Assembly (NCBI GenBank): GCA_005405945.1 | Contig: BJHW01000001.1 | Location: 4,092,001-4,156,000 of the forward strand | Length of the DNA stretch: 64,000 nt | Reading direction: 5' to 3' | Source: Streptomyces violaceusniger | GTDB taxonomy: Bacteria; Actinomycetota; Actinomycetes; Streptomycetales; Streptomycetaceae | Shown here: piece after piece, positions 37,916-46,655 of the stretch | Position numbering within the stretch: position 1 is the stretch's first letter | Layout: each line of letters begins with the position of its first letter | Made by a program: the position numbers and the translations under genes | The notes under the pieces: model-generated | What the model was told of the DNA's origin: nothing | The model's input: the letters and a program-made list of their open reading frames with translations, nothing else | Database searches by the model: none

Positions 37916-38518
37916 GAGAGGGCGGCCGAGCGCGGCACCAGACGTGGTGAGGAACGACGGGCGGAGATCGTCCGCCGCGCGCTCGAAGTGATCGCCGAGC
38001 GCGGCTACCGGGGCGCGACCCTCGGGGCGGTCGCCGAGCGGGTGGGCCTCACCCAACAGGGGCTGCTCCACTACTTCCCCACCAAGGAATCGCTGCTCAT
38101 CGCCGTGCTCGAGGAGCGCGACCAGTGGGACACCGGCTCCGCGCGGCGCGACGGAGGGCACATATGGCCGCTGGACCTGCTCGGCTCGCTGGTGGAGTAC
38201 AACGCGATGCGCCCCGGCATCGTCCAGACCTTCTCCGCGCTCCTCGGCGAGAGCGTCACCGACGACCACCCCGCGCGCGGCTTCTTCACCCAGCGCTATG
38301 ACAAGGTGCGCGCCGACATGGCGGCCATCCTGCGCGGCGAGTTCGGCGACCGGCTCCCCGGCGGGCTCACCCCGGAGGCCGCCGCGCCGCTGCTGGTGGC
38401 GGTGATGGACGGGCTCCAGTTCCAGTGGCTGCACGACCGGGACGCGGTGGACATGCCCGCCCTCTTCCGGGCCTTCGTCTCCCTGCTGGGGCAGGGAGAC
38501 GAAGCGGCCGAGGGGTGA
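37913..38518 (+). CDS. TetR family regulator divergent from the GH3 gene
   Basis: 201 residues from ATG 37913. HTH: EIVRRALEVIAERGYRGATL GAVAERVGLTQQGLLHYFPT (residues ~17-57). C-terminal domain (SLVEYNAMRPGIVQTFSALL, FFTQRYDKVRADMAAIL) has no ligand motif. Divergent location and the palindrome at its start codon point to repression of itself and the glycosidase, relieved by a sugar-derived ligand (inference). Confidence 0.9.
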   Translation: MERAAERGTRRGEERRAEIVRRALEVIAERGYRGATLGAVAERVGLTQQGLLHYFPTKESLLIAVLEERDQWDTGSARRDGGHIWPLDLLGSLVEYNAMRPGIVQTFSALLGESVTDDHPARGFFTQRYDKVRADMAAILRGEFGDRLPGGLTPEAAAPLLVAVMDGLQFQWLHDRDAVDMPALFRAFVSLLGQGDEAAEG

Positions 38519-38552
38519 CGGCCGCGCGGGCGGGCCGTCTCGTGGCGGTGGC

Positions 38553-39023
38553 TCAGCCGTCGCCGCCCACCAGCCTGATCCCCCGCTCGACCCCGGCCGT
38601 GTTCCTCGGAACCGGTACGAAGGAGCCGCTGGTGTCGAACCTCAACAGCGTGCCCTCGACCTCCGCCGGTCCCGGTTCGTACCGTCCCACGTCCACCGCG
38701 TCGATCAGCCAGCGGTGCCGCTGTCCGTCGCAGATCGCGTGATAGCCGCCGAGGCCGTGCCGCTCCCGGCCCTGGGCGAGGGTGACGAGCACGCTCGCCC
38801 GCGTGTACTCCATCCCTTCCCGGACGCATCGGTAGCTGCCGTACAGCGTGACGGACCCGTCCCGGGTGACGTCCCCGGTGCGGTCGATGGTCAGATCGTC
38901 GGTCCAGGGCAGGGGCAGACGCGGCCGGTCAAACCCGCCGTGCCCGGCGGGCGCGGCGTGGGCGGCCGGCGCCGCCATGAGGAGAACGGTAAGGGCGCCG
39001 AGGGCGCGGCGGCGGTTGCGCAT
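38553..39023 (-). CDS. Small secreted protein, unknown function (DUF6299-like)
   Basis: 156 residues from ATG 39023 (GGAGG upstream). Sec signal peptide MRNRRRALGALTVLLMAAPA with cleavage near AHA-AP. The mature part reads LTIDRTGDVTRDGSVTLYGS YRCVREGMEYTRASVLVTLA, CDGQRHRWLID and VEGTLLRFDTSGSFVP. The pattern T.D.tG.vt.dG...l.G.Y.C resembles DUF6299-type extracellular beta-sandwich proteins; this family call is tentative. A single pair of Cys likely forms a disulphide. Confidence 0.72.
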   Translation of the reverse strand: MRNRRRALGALTVLLMAAPAAHAAPAGHGGFDRPRLPLPWTDDLTIDRTGDVTRDGSVTLYGSYRCVREGMEYTRASVLVTLAQGRERHGLGGYHAICDGQRHRWLIDAVDVGRYEPGPAEVEGTLLRFDTSGSFVPVPRNTAGVERGIRLVGGDG

Positions 39024-39378
39024 GGTCGTACATACCTCCTGGGGCGGGAGCGGACTCCCGCCGGGGTTCCGCCGCGTCCTCCCGAGCGGAGTCGCCGAAC
39101 GGATGCCCGTGAGCGGGAGTTCAGTTGCCCGTACAGCTACCGGGCGCCCGAACTCGTCCGGGGGAACCTCACCCCCGTGCGGCGTGTCCGGCACCGCCCA
39201 ACGGGTGGTCGCCGGGCGTCCGGTTGACCGAGGAGCGCCGCGCCCGGTTGACCCCGGTGACGCCCTTACGGTGCTCGCCCGCGTTCTTACGGGACTCGTC
39301 CCGCCCTTACGGTGCCCGCCGCCGCCCTTACGGTGCCCACCCAGACCACTCCAGTGCCCGCCGCCGCCCTTACGGTGC
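39024..39378. repeat. Spacer with CGCCCTTACGGTGC repeats
   Basis: 355 bp without a gene. Four copies of CGCCCTTACGGTGCTC or CGCCCTTACGGTGCCC start near 39261, 39302, 39323 and 39365, with a decayed copy near 39283; the last overlaps the exporter stop codon. The same word occurs inside the PRTase-TRSP gene near 1848. Confidence 0.65.
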
Positions 39379-40602
39379 TCACCCCTCCCGGGCCGCCTCC
39401 TCGACCGTCCCCTCCGCCGGGGCCGCTTGAGGCCGACGCGCCCCGGGATCGCCCCGCAGCCCCGGGGCCAGGGCCAGGGTGACGGCCACGGAGACCGCCG
39501 CCAGCGTGGCCATCGCCACCGCCGGGGAGGTGGGCTGGGCCAGCGCGCCCGCGAGGGCGGCGGACACGCCCTGCATGGTGAGCATGCCGGAGGAGTGCAG
39601 CCCCAGGGCCTGGCCGCTCATCTCGTCCGGCGTCAGGGCCATCAGCCGCTGCTGGAGCGCCAGCGTGGCCGAGAAGCCGACCGAGGCGAGCGCGACGGCG
39701 GCCAGCGCGAGCGGCAGCGGCGGGTGCAGGGCGAAGACCAGATACGGGGCGGCGAGCAGCAGCCGCAGGGGCGCCGCGAACCGCTCCCGCCGGTGCGGCG
39801 GCAGCAGCCGCCCGGTGAGCAGGTCCCCCATCAGCATGCCGAGGGAGCCGACGGCGAAGAGCAGCCCGGCATGCCGGGGCGCGTAGGGCACGAAGAGGGA
39901 CTCACAGCCGACGATCAGCCCGTTGGGCACCCAGAGCGCGTAGTAGACATGGCGTCGGGGCGCGGAGGACCACAGGAGGGCGTTGACGCGCCAGGTCTCG
40001 GCGACCGCGGGCCGCCCTCCGGACCGGGCCGCGCGCCCGCTCAGCCCGAACCGTGCGGTGACCCCGGCCAGTGCGTACAGCGCGGCGGCGGTGAGCAGGG
40101 TGCCGCGCGCCGAGAGGGTGGTCACGAGGAGGCCACCGGCCGCGTATCCGCCGATCTGCATGGTGCCGCTCGACATGTTGAGCACCGAACGGCCCAGCAG
40201 ATAGCCGTCCTTGGGCAGGATCTCGGTGAGCAGCCCGTAGCGGACGGCGCCGCCGAGGGAGGCCGCCGCGCCCAGCCCGAACACGATGGCGAGGACGGCC
40301 GCCACGGGCAGCCCGGGGAGGGCCAACGCGGCAGTCCCCAGGGCGAAGAGCGCCGACAGCCCGGACAGCGCGGCGCGCGGCGGCAGCCGGTCGGCCGCCG
40401 ACAGCAGCGCCAGCGCGCCCGCCACCTGGGCGAGCGAGGGGCCGAACATGCTGAGCGCGGAGAGCAGCGGGGAGCCGGTCGCCGCGTAGACCAGGGTGCC
40501 GAGGGCGAGGCCGCTCGCCGTCGAGGCGGCCACCTGGGTGGCGGAGACCAGGAACAGCGGGGTGAACTCCGGGACCCGGAACACTTCTCGATACGTGCGC
40601 AT
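39379..40602 (-). CDS. MFS transporter, predicted exporter
   Basis: 407 residues from ATG 40602 (MRTYREVFRVPEFTPLFLVS); the frame stays open upstream but through a promoter repeat. About 11-12 membrane helices. There is no clear motif A; RLPPRAALSGLSAL and YGLLTEILPKDGYLLGRSVL fit the MFS_1/enterobactin-exporter-like group. Divergent from a winged-helix regulator with a 145-bp gap carrying an operator array. Substrate unknown; drug or metabolite efflux is the likely role. Confidence 0.85.
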   Translation of the reverse strand: MRTYREVFRVPEFTPLFLVSATQVAASTASGLALGTLVYAATGSPLLSALSMFGPSLAQVAGALALLSAADRLPPRAALSGLSALFALGTAALALPGLPVAAVLAIVFGLGAAASLGGAVRYGLLTEILPKDGYLLGRSVLNMSSGTMQIGGYAAGGLLVTTLSARGTLLTAAALYALAGVTARFGLSGRAARSGGRPAVAETWRVNALLWSSAPRRHVYYALWVPNGLIVGCESLFVPYAPRHAGLLFAVGSLGMLMGDLLTGRLLPPHRRERFAAPLRLLLAAPYLVFALHPPLPLALAAVALASVGFSATLALQQRLMALTPDEMSGQALGLHSSGMLTMQGVSAALAGALAQPTSPAVAMATLAAVSVAVTLALAPGLRGDPGARRPQAAPAEGTVEEAAREG

Positions 40603-40642
40603 GGCCTTCAGGCTCGGGAGTCGCCGCGCGACGGCGTTAATG

Positions 40643-40720
40643 TTTCGCCCGGACGCGAAACGACGCGGAACGACACGGAATGACGCGCGACGACGCGCAA
40701 CGACGTGCGACGAGGCGCGA
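40643..40720. promoter_or_regulatory. Decamer array and inverted repeat in divergent promoter
   Basis: TTTCGC (40643-40648) and GCGAAA (40655-40660) form a perfect inverted repeat. From 40651 to 40720 follow seven 10-bp units of the type CGACGCGGAA / CGACGCGCGA. The 10-bp period places every unit on nearly the same DNA face. It lies wholly in the MFS/regulator gap. Confidence 0.75.
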
Positions 40721-40747
40721 CCACGGGGTGGCGGCGGAGGTGGCCGG

Positions 40748-41725
40748 ATGGGGCTGTGGCTGGTGGACGCGGACACGCTCGCGGGCGGCCGGTTCGTCCG
40801 CTCCGCCCTGGCCGAGACCACCGCGGCCCTGATCACCCTGGAGCGGGCGAGCGCCGCGCACCCGGGCGAGCGGGCCTGGCTCGACGCCCATCTGCCCGCC
40901 TACCGGGCCCGGTTGGCCGACGACCCGGTGACCGCGCTGCTCGTCCGGGCCGCGCTCGGCCGGACCTGGCTCGCGGACTTCCTCACCCAGGCGCCGCCCG
41001 GCGAGGGCGAGCCGTCCTTCGAGGAGGAGCTGGCCCGCATCCGTACGACGGCCCCCGCCGCCGCCCGCGGCGACCTCACGGTCTCCCTGGGCCGTACCCC
41101 GCTCCCGGCCGCGCTGCGCCGCGACGATCTGCCGGGGCGGCTCGCGGAGCTGCTGGAGTGGGTGTGGACGGAAGCCGTACGGCCCACGTGGCCGCGCCGC
41201 CGCCGGATCATCGAGGCCGATGTGGTGGCGCGCACCGGCCAGGTGAGCCAGGGCGGCTGGGCGGCGGCGCTGGACAACCTGCGCCCGGGAATGCGCTGGC
41301 TGGGCGGCAGCCGACTGCAGATCAACGCCCACGACAACCCGCCCCGCGCGATCCACGGCGCCCAACTGCTCTTCGTCCCCGTCACCCCCTTCACCGGCTG
41401 GGTCTCCTGGGACGCCCCGCACCGCTACGCCGTGATCTACCCCTGCGCCGGCGCCCTCGCCGCATCCGACCCGCGACCGGCCGCCGACCCCCTCGCCCGC
41501 CTCCTCGGCCCGGCCCGCGCGAGCGTCCTGCTCCTCCTCGACACCCCGAAGAGCACCACCCACCTGGTGGCCCTCACCGGCCAGACGCTGGGCTCGGTCG
41601 GCCGCCATCTGCGCGTCCTGCGCGAGGCCCGCCTGGTCCGCAGGCGCCGGGCGGGGCGATCGGTTCTGTACGACCGGACGACGGCGGGCGAGGTGCTGGT
41701 GGAGGCGCAGCGAAGCGGTGCGTAG
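40748..41725 (+). CDS. ArsR-like winged-helix regulator with DUF5937-type N-terminal domain
   Basis: 325 residues from ATG 40748 (GGAGG at 40737). The N-terminal ~220 residues (LAETTAALITLERASAAHPG, LARIRTTAPAAARGDLTVSL, RRRRIIEADVVARTGQVSQG) match the long effector region attached to ArsR-type HTHs in actinobacteria. The C-terminal winged helix is LLLLDTPKSTTHLVALTGQT LGSVGRHLRVLREARLVRRR. No metal-binding Cys motif. It is the probable repressor of the divergent MFS gene. Confidence 0.85.
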   Translation: MGLWLVDADTLAGGRFVRSALAETTAALITLERASAAHPGERAWLDAHLPAYRARLADDPVTALLVRAALGRTWLADFLTQAPPGEGEPSFEEELARIRTTAPAAARGDLTVSLGRTPLPAALRRDDLPGRLAELLEWVWTEAVRPTWPRRRRIIEADVVARTGQVSQGGWAAALDNLRPGMRWLGGSRLQINAHDNPPRAIHGAQLLFVPVTPFTGWVSWDAPHRYAVIYPCAGALAASDPRPAADPLARLLGPARASVLLLLDTPKSTTHLVALTGQTLGSVGRHLRVLREARLVRRRRAGRSVLYDRTTAGEVLVEAQRSGA

Positions 41726-42128
41726 CCGCCGTCGCCCCTTGGCCTGACCTCAACCCCGGTTCATGTCCGAGGCCACCGGCGCCGCCCGCGGAGTTCACTG
41801 ACGCGATCCCGGGAGGCACCGCGCTGGACGCCCATCGCTCGCGGACTGGTGCGATGCCGTCCTCCACGCACAAGAGGTCACCCCGGCCCGTTTGCTCTCG
41901 CACACCAGGGACTGAGCCCCCGCACAGGCGTCTCCAACGAACATTCCGGCAGGCATGTTGTCCGGCGAGATGATCGGTCATGATGGTTCTTGATCGGTCA
42001 TGAGGGGTTGTCACGTTCAAACGTCATTCGACGCACAGCCATTGACACCCCTGACGGCCCCTTACTACCGTCACGTCAAGATTTCGAACGAGTGACGAAA
42101 TATCGAACATCGCGAAGGGTCGATTGCT
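41726..42128. promoter_or_regulatory. Promoter region of the sugar-acid operon with repeat operators
   Basis: 403 bp without a gene. TGATCGGTCATGA occurs twice (41971-41983 and 41991-42003), exactly 20 bp apart. Further on, TTTCGAACGAGTGACGAAA (42082-42100) is a perfect 5-bp-arm inverted repeat 29 bp before the first gene, in operator position. Confidence 0.6.
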
Positions 42129-43289
42129 GTGCGCATCACCGGTATCAGTACGCATGTCGTCGGCACCCCCTGGCGCAACCTCACCTATGTGCAGGTCCAT
42201 ACGGACGAGGGGATCACCGGCGTCGGGGAGACCCGCATGCTGGGGCGGACCGATGCGCTGCTGGGCTATCTGCGTGAGGCCGAGACCAATCACCTCGCAG
42301 GGTCGGACCCGTTCGCGGTGGAGGACCTGGTCCGCCGGATGAAGTACGGCGACTACGGCCGGGCGGGCGAGATCGTGATGTCCGGCATCGCCTGTGTGGA
42401 GATGGCCTGCTGGGACATCAAGGGCAAGGCGCTCGGGGTACCCGTCTGGCAGCTGCTCGGCGGCAAGGTGACGGACCGGGTCAAGGCGTACGCCAACGGC
42501 TGGTACACCGTCGAGCGCACCCCCGAGGCGTTCCACAAAGCGGCCTCCACGGTGGTCGAGCGCGGCTACCGGGCGCTGAAGCTGGACCCCTTCGGCACCG
42601 GCCACTTCGAGCTGGACCACGCCGAGACCCTGCACTCGCTCTCCCTCGTGGAGGCCGTACGGGACGCGATCGGCCCGGAGACCGAGCTGCTGGTGGAGAT
42701 GCACGGGCGGTTCAGCCCGGCGACGGCCGTGAGGATCGCGGGCGAGCTGGAGCGGTTCCACCCGTCGTGGCTGGAGGAGCCGGTGCCGCCGGAGAACCTC
42801 AAGGCGCTCGCGAAGGTCGCGGAGAAGACGCGGCTGCCGATCGCCACGGGTGAGCGCATCCACGACCGGATCGAGTTCCGCGAGCTGTTCGAGTCGCAGG
42901 CCGCCGACATCATCCAGCCCGACGTCGGCCACATCGGCGGCATCGGCGAGGCGCGCAAGCTGGCCGCCACGGCCGAGACCCACTACGTGCTGATCGCCCC
43001 GCACAACGTGGGCGGCTCGGTGCTGACCGCCGCCTCGCTCCAGCTCGCCGGCTGCACCCCGAACTTCAAGATCCTTGAGCACTTCAACGACTTCGCCGAC
43101 GCGGAGATCAAGAAGGTGGTCAAGGGCGCCCCGCAGGTCGTGGACGGCTACTTCCAGCTCTCCCACGAGCCCGGTCTCGGCGTGGAGCTGGACACCGACG
43201 CGGCGGCCGAATTCCCGCAGCAGCAGGCCCACTTCGACCTGTGGGCCGAGGGCTGGGAGAAGCGGGACCCGAAGGGCGGACGGCAGTGA
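42129..43289 (+). CDS. Mandelate racemase/muconate lactonizing (enolase superfamily) sugar-acid dehydratase
   Basis: 386 residues from GTG 42129. N-terminal capping domain, then the barrel: ARGYRALKLDPFG-type segment GYRALKLDPFGTGHFELD, first metal ligand in ELLVEMHGRFSPATAVRIAG, second in HPSWLEEPVPPENL, third in LPIATGERIHDR; QPDVGHIGG and APHNVGGSVLT supply the acid/base and His. This pattern fits the galactonate/mannonate dehydratase branch that removes water from aldonic acids to give 2-keto-3-deoxy sugar acids. Exact substrate unknown; operon context suggests galactonate, arabinonate or a related acid. First gene of an operon running to ~50660; overlaps the next by 4 nt. Confidence 0.86.
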   Translation: MRITGISTHVVGTPWRNLTYVQVHTDEGITGVGETRMLGRTDALLGYLREAETNHLAGSDPFAVEDLVRRMKYGDYGRAGEIVMSGIACVEMACWDIKGKALGVPVWQLLGGKVTDRVKAYANGWYTVERTPEAFHKAASTVVERGYRALKLDPFGTGHFELDHAETLHSLSLVEAVRDAIGPETELLVEMHGRFSPATAVRIAGELERFHPSWLEEPVPPENLKALAKVAEKTRLPIATGERIHDRIEFRELFESQAADIIQPDVGHIGGIGEARKLAATAETHYVLIAPHNVGGSVLTAASLQLAGCTPNFKILEHFNDFADAEIKKVVKGAPQVVDGYFQLSHEPGLGVELDTDAAAEFPQQQAHFDLWAEGWEKRDPKGGRQ

Positions 43290-44316
43290 CCGCGCTCGTC
43301 CTCGACGCCCCCGGGGCGTTCCGTCTCGTCGAGACCGGCACCGCCGCCGAGGCGGCCGCGCCCGGCCCCGGCGACGCGCGGGTGCGGGTGCACGCCTCCG
43401 GGATCTGCGGCAGCGACCGCGAGCTGTACCAGGGCAACCGGCCCGAGGGGTACGTCCGCTACCCCGTCACCCCCGGCCATGAGTGGTCCGGGACGGTCGA
43501 GACGGTCGGCGCGGGCGTCCCGGAGGCGCTCGTCGGCCGCAAGGTCGTCGGCGAGGGGTTCCGCAACTGCCAGGTGTGCGACCGCTGTCACGCCGGGGAC
43601 ACCACCTTGTGCACGGCCGGGTACGAGGAGACCGGCTTCACCCAGCCCGGGGCGATGGCCGACACCCTGACCCTGCCCGCCCGGCTGCTGCACCCGCTGT
43701 CCGACGACGCCGACCTGGGCGCGGCCGCGCTGCTGGAACCCGCCGCGTGCATCGCCGCCGCCGCGCTCAAGGCCCGGGCCCAGCCCGGTGAGCGGGTCGC
43801 GGTGGTCGGCACCGGCACGCTCGGCATGATCGCCGTGCAGTTCCTCGCCGCCGTCTCCCCGCGCGGCTGCTGGTGGTGGGCACCCGCCCGGACCGGGAGC
43901 GGCTGTCGCTGTCCTTCGGCGGCACCGAGTTCCGCACCCGGGACCAGCTGTCCGACCAGCTCTCGGGCTATGACGTGGTGATCGAGACCGCCGGATCGGC
44001 CTCCGCCGCCCGTACCTCCGCCGCCCTGCTGCGCCGGGGCGGCCGACTGGTGCTCACCGGCATCCCGGCGGCGGGCGCGGAGGGTCTTGACCCCACCGAT
44101 CTGGTGGTCCGCCAGATCGAGGTGCAGACCGTCTTCGGGGCCCCGCCCGCCGCCTGGTCACACGCGGTACGGGTCTTCGACGCGGGGCTGCTGAGCCTGC
44201 GGCCGCTGATCACCCATGAGCTGCCGCTCACCGACTTCGCCACGGCGATCGAGCTGGTCGGCAGCGGTGATCCGGGCGTCGGCAAGGTGCTGCTGCGTCC
44301 ACAGGGCCCCAACTAG
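43286..44316 (+). CDS. Zinc-dependent alcohol/polyol dehydrogenase (one frameshift)
   Basis: About 343 residues from GTG 43286, overlapping the previous stop (GTGA). MDR fold: catalytic Zn ligands in HASGICGSDRELYQ and TPGHEWSGTVETVG, structural Cys cluster NCQVCDRCHAGDTTLC (slightly compacted), and nucleotide-binding VAVVGTGTLGMIAVQFLAAV. One C is missing near 43853; corrected, the frame goes on RLLVVGTRPDRERLSLSFGG. Related to sorbitol, threonine and L-gulonate-type dehydrogenases. It likely oxidises a sugar alcohol or aldonate to feed or follow the dehydratase. Confidence 0.87.
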
Positions 44317-44510
44317 CGCGTCGGGGCACTCGTGGCAAGCCTCCCGCTCCCGGCTCCGGTCGTCCCACCAGCCTTTCGGACCCGACTCCAGTCAACCCAC
44401 CAGCCCTCCGCACCGTCTCTAGTCATCACCCCAGCCCCACCCGGACAACGATGTCCTGGGCAGCACCAGCCGGACGCCGAACCACCGGCCATCACTCCAC
44501 AGGGAGCACC

Positions 44511-45498
44511 GTGACCGCCGCCTCACCCGCCTCTTCCGGCCCCGCCGCCCCGCCGACGCGGCCCTCGCGTCGCTCGGCCACGCCGCGCCCGCCCCCGACC
44601 CCGCCGACGCCTCCGCGCACACCTTCCCCGACGGCGGCACCTGGCGCACCGAGATTCCCTCCGTCGAGGGCCCGGAGGCGCTGGCCACCGTGTTCAAGGA
44701 GGCCGGGCGGCTGGATGTGCCGATCCACCGGATCAGCCAGGGCAGCGGCGTCTGGATGCTCACCGATGCCGAGATCACCGAGATGGTCGAGGCCTGCGCC
44801 GAGCGGAACGCCGAGCTGTGCCTGTTCACCGGCCCCCGCGGCACCTGGGACATCGGCGCCGCGACCCGCTCCGACTCCGGCGGCGGGGGCTGCGCGCCCG
44901 TGGCCATGACGCGGTGGCCGGATGCGTGGAGGACGCGCTGCGCGCGGTCTCGCTGGGCGTGAAGTGCCTGCTGGTGGCCGACGAGGGGGTGCTGTGGCTG
45001 CTGAACCGGCTGCGGGCGAGCGGCGAGCTGCCCGCGGACACCACCTTCAAGCTGTCCGCGCTGGTCGGCCCGGTCAACCCGGCCTCGTTCGCGGTGTACG
45101 AGCAGCTGGGGGCCGACTCCATCAACATCCCGTCGGACCTGACGCTGGAGCACCTCACCGAGATCCGCCGGGTCTCCCGCGCCCCGATGGACTTCTATGT
45201 CGAGGCCCCGGACGACCTCGGCGGCTATGTGCGGATCTATGACGCGGCGGAGCTGATCCGGCGCGGTGCCCCCATCTATCTGAAGTTCGGGCTCAGCAAA
45301 TCCCCGGGGATCTACCCGTACGGCGCCCAGCTGCGGGACGTGGCGCTGGGCAGCGCCCGCGAGCGGGTGCGCCGCGGGCGGCTCGTGCTCGACCTGCTCA
45401 CCCGGCTGGGCGCGAACGGCGGGATGTCCCCGCTCGGCTCCCGGCTGCCGGGTCCGCTGCGGCGTTTCACCGCCGACGCGGACCTCCCCAGTTCCTGA
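44511..45498 (+). CDS. TIM-barrel-like protein resembling U32 peptidases, unknown function (two frameshifts)
   Basis: About 329 residues from GTG 44511, with AGGGAG upstream. Missing bases near 44545 and 44890 split it into three frames. Assembled, it reads DVPIHRISQGSGVWMLTDAE, AELCLFTGPRGTWDIGAATR, GVKCLLVADEGVLWLLNRLR, LGADSINIPSDLTLEHLTEI and APMDFYVEAPDDLGGYVRIY. Alternating beta/alpha pattern and GADSINIPSDLT..HL.EIR suggest a barrel like that of U32-family proteins, but I see no confirmed catalytic motif. Its place between a sugar-acid dehydrogenase and a sugar transporter suggests an aldolase, isomerase or hydrolase in the same pathway rather than a peptidase (inference). Confidence 0.62.
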
Positions 45499-45531
45499 CG
45501 CAATGACGCCCCAGGGAAGGACCCCAACACC

Positions 45532-46641
45532 ATGCGCACGGTAAGAGGAGCACGAGCCGCGGCGATAGGCGCCGGCCTCCTCGCGCTCTCGCTGACCGCC
45601 ACGGCCTGTGGCCAGGAGGCGGTCGGCGGCAGCCGGTACAAGAGCAAGGAAAAGGGAGGCACGATCGGCATCGCGATGCCGACGAAGTCCTCCGAGCGGT
45701 GGATCGCCGACGGCCGGAACATGGCCAAGCAGTTCCAGGCCGCGGGCTACAAGACGGACCTCCAGTACGGCGAGGACGACGTCCGTACCCAGGTGTCCCA
45801 GATCGAGAACATGATCACCAAGGGCCACCGACTGCTGGTGATCGCGCCGATCAACGGCGGGGCCCTCTCCGACGTCCTGAAGCAGGCCCATGAGGCCAAC
45901 ATCCCGGTGATCTCCTACGACCGGCTGCTCCTGGGCACCAAGAACGTCGACTACTACGCCACCTTCGACAACGAGAAGGTCGGCAGGCTCCAGGGCCAGT
46001 ACATCGCCGACAAGCTGGGGCTGTCCAAGGGCCGCAAGGGCCCGTTCTCCATCGAGCTGTTCGCCGGGTCCTCGGACGACAACAACACCAAGTACTTCTT
46101 CAACGGCGCCATGAAGGTGCTCAAGCCGTACATGGACAAGGGCGAGCTGGTCGTCCGCTCCAAGCAGACCAAGCTCAACCAGCTCTACACCGAGAAGTGG
46201 AGCGGCAGCGCCGCCCAGGACCGCATGGAGGACCTGCTCAACAAGGCGTACAGCAGCAGCGATGTCGACGCCGTGCTGTCGCCGTACGACGGCATGTCCA
46301 TCGGCATCCTCTCCGCGCTCAAGGGCGTCGGCTACGGCACCAAGTCCAAGCCGTACCCGGTGGTGACCGGGCAGGACGCCGAGCTCGCCTCCGTGAAGTC
46401 CATCATGCGGGGCGCGCAGACGCAGACCATCTACAAGGACACCCGCAAGCTGGCGAAGGCCACCGTGGCGATGGCCAAGGCGGAGCTGACGGGCGGCAAG
46501 CCCCCGGTCAACGACACCACGTCGTACGACAACGGTGAAAAGGTCGTGCCGACCTTCCTGCTCAACCCGGTCAGCGTCGACAAGTCCAACACCCAGGTGC
46601 TGGTCGACCAGGGTTACTACACCGCGTCGCAGCTGAAGTAG
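45532..46641 (+). CDS. chvE: ChvE-type sugar-binding lipoprotein of a monosaccharide ABC transporter
   Basis: 369 residues from ATG 45532 (GGAAGG upstream). Lipoprotein signal with lipobox SLTATAC (Cys ~27). Type I periplasmic-binding fold: GTIGIAMPTKSSERWIADGR, ENMITKGHRLLVIAPINGGA, EANIPVISYDRLLLGTKNVD, IELFAGSSDDNNTKYFFNGA and VVTGQDAELASVKSIMRGAQ. This is the ChvE group, which binds pyranoses such as glucose, galactose, arabinose and xylose. It is followed at 15 bp by its ATPase. Confidence 0.92.
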   Translation: MRTVRGARAAAIGAGLLALSLTATACGQEAVGGSRYKSKEKGGTIGIAMPTKSSERWIADGRNMAKQFQAAGYKTDLQYGEDDVRTQVSQIENMITKGHRLLVIAPINGGALSDVLKQAHEANIPVISYDRLLLGTKNVDYYATFDNEKVGRLQGQYIADKLGLSKGRKGPFSIELFAGSSDDNNTKYFFNGAMKVLKPYMDKGELVVRSKQTKLNQLYTEKWSGSAAQDRMEDLLNKAYSSSDVDAVLSPYDGMSIGILSALKGVGYGTKSKPYPVVTGQDAELASVKSIMRGAQTQTIYKDTRKLAKATVAMAKAELTGGKPPVNDTTSYDNGEKVVPTFLLNPVSVDKSNTQVLVDQGYYTASQLK

Positions 46642-46655
46642 GGCGGTACCGGGCT

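Noticed and set aside
38848..40683. 611-residue frame rich in Gly, Arg and Gln
   Set aside because: Antisense to the MFS gene and the small secreted protein, with no hydrophobic or domain structure.
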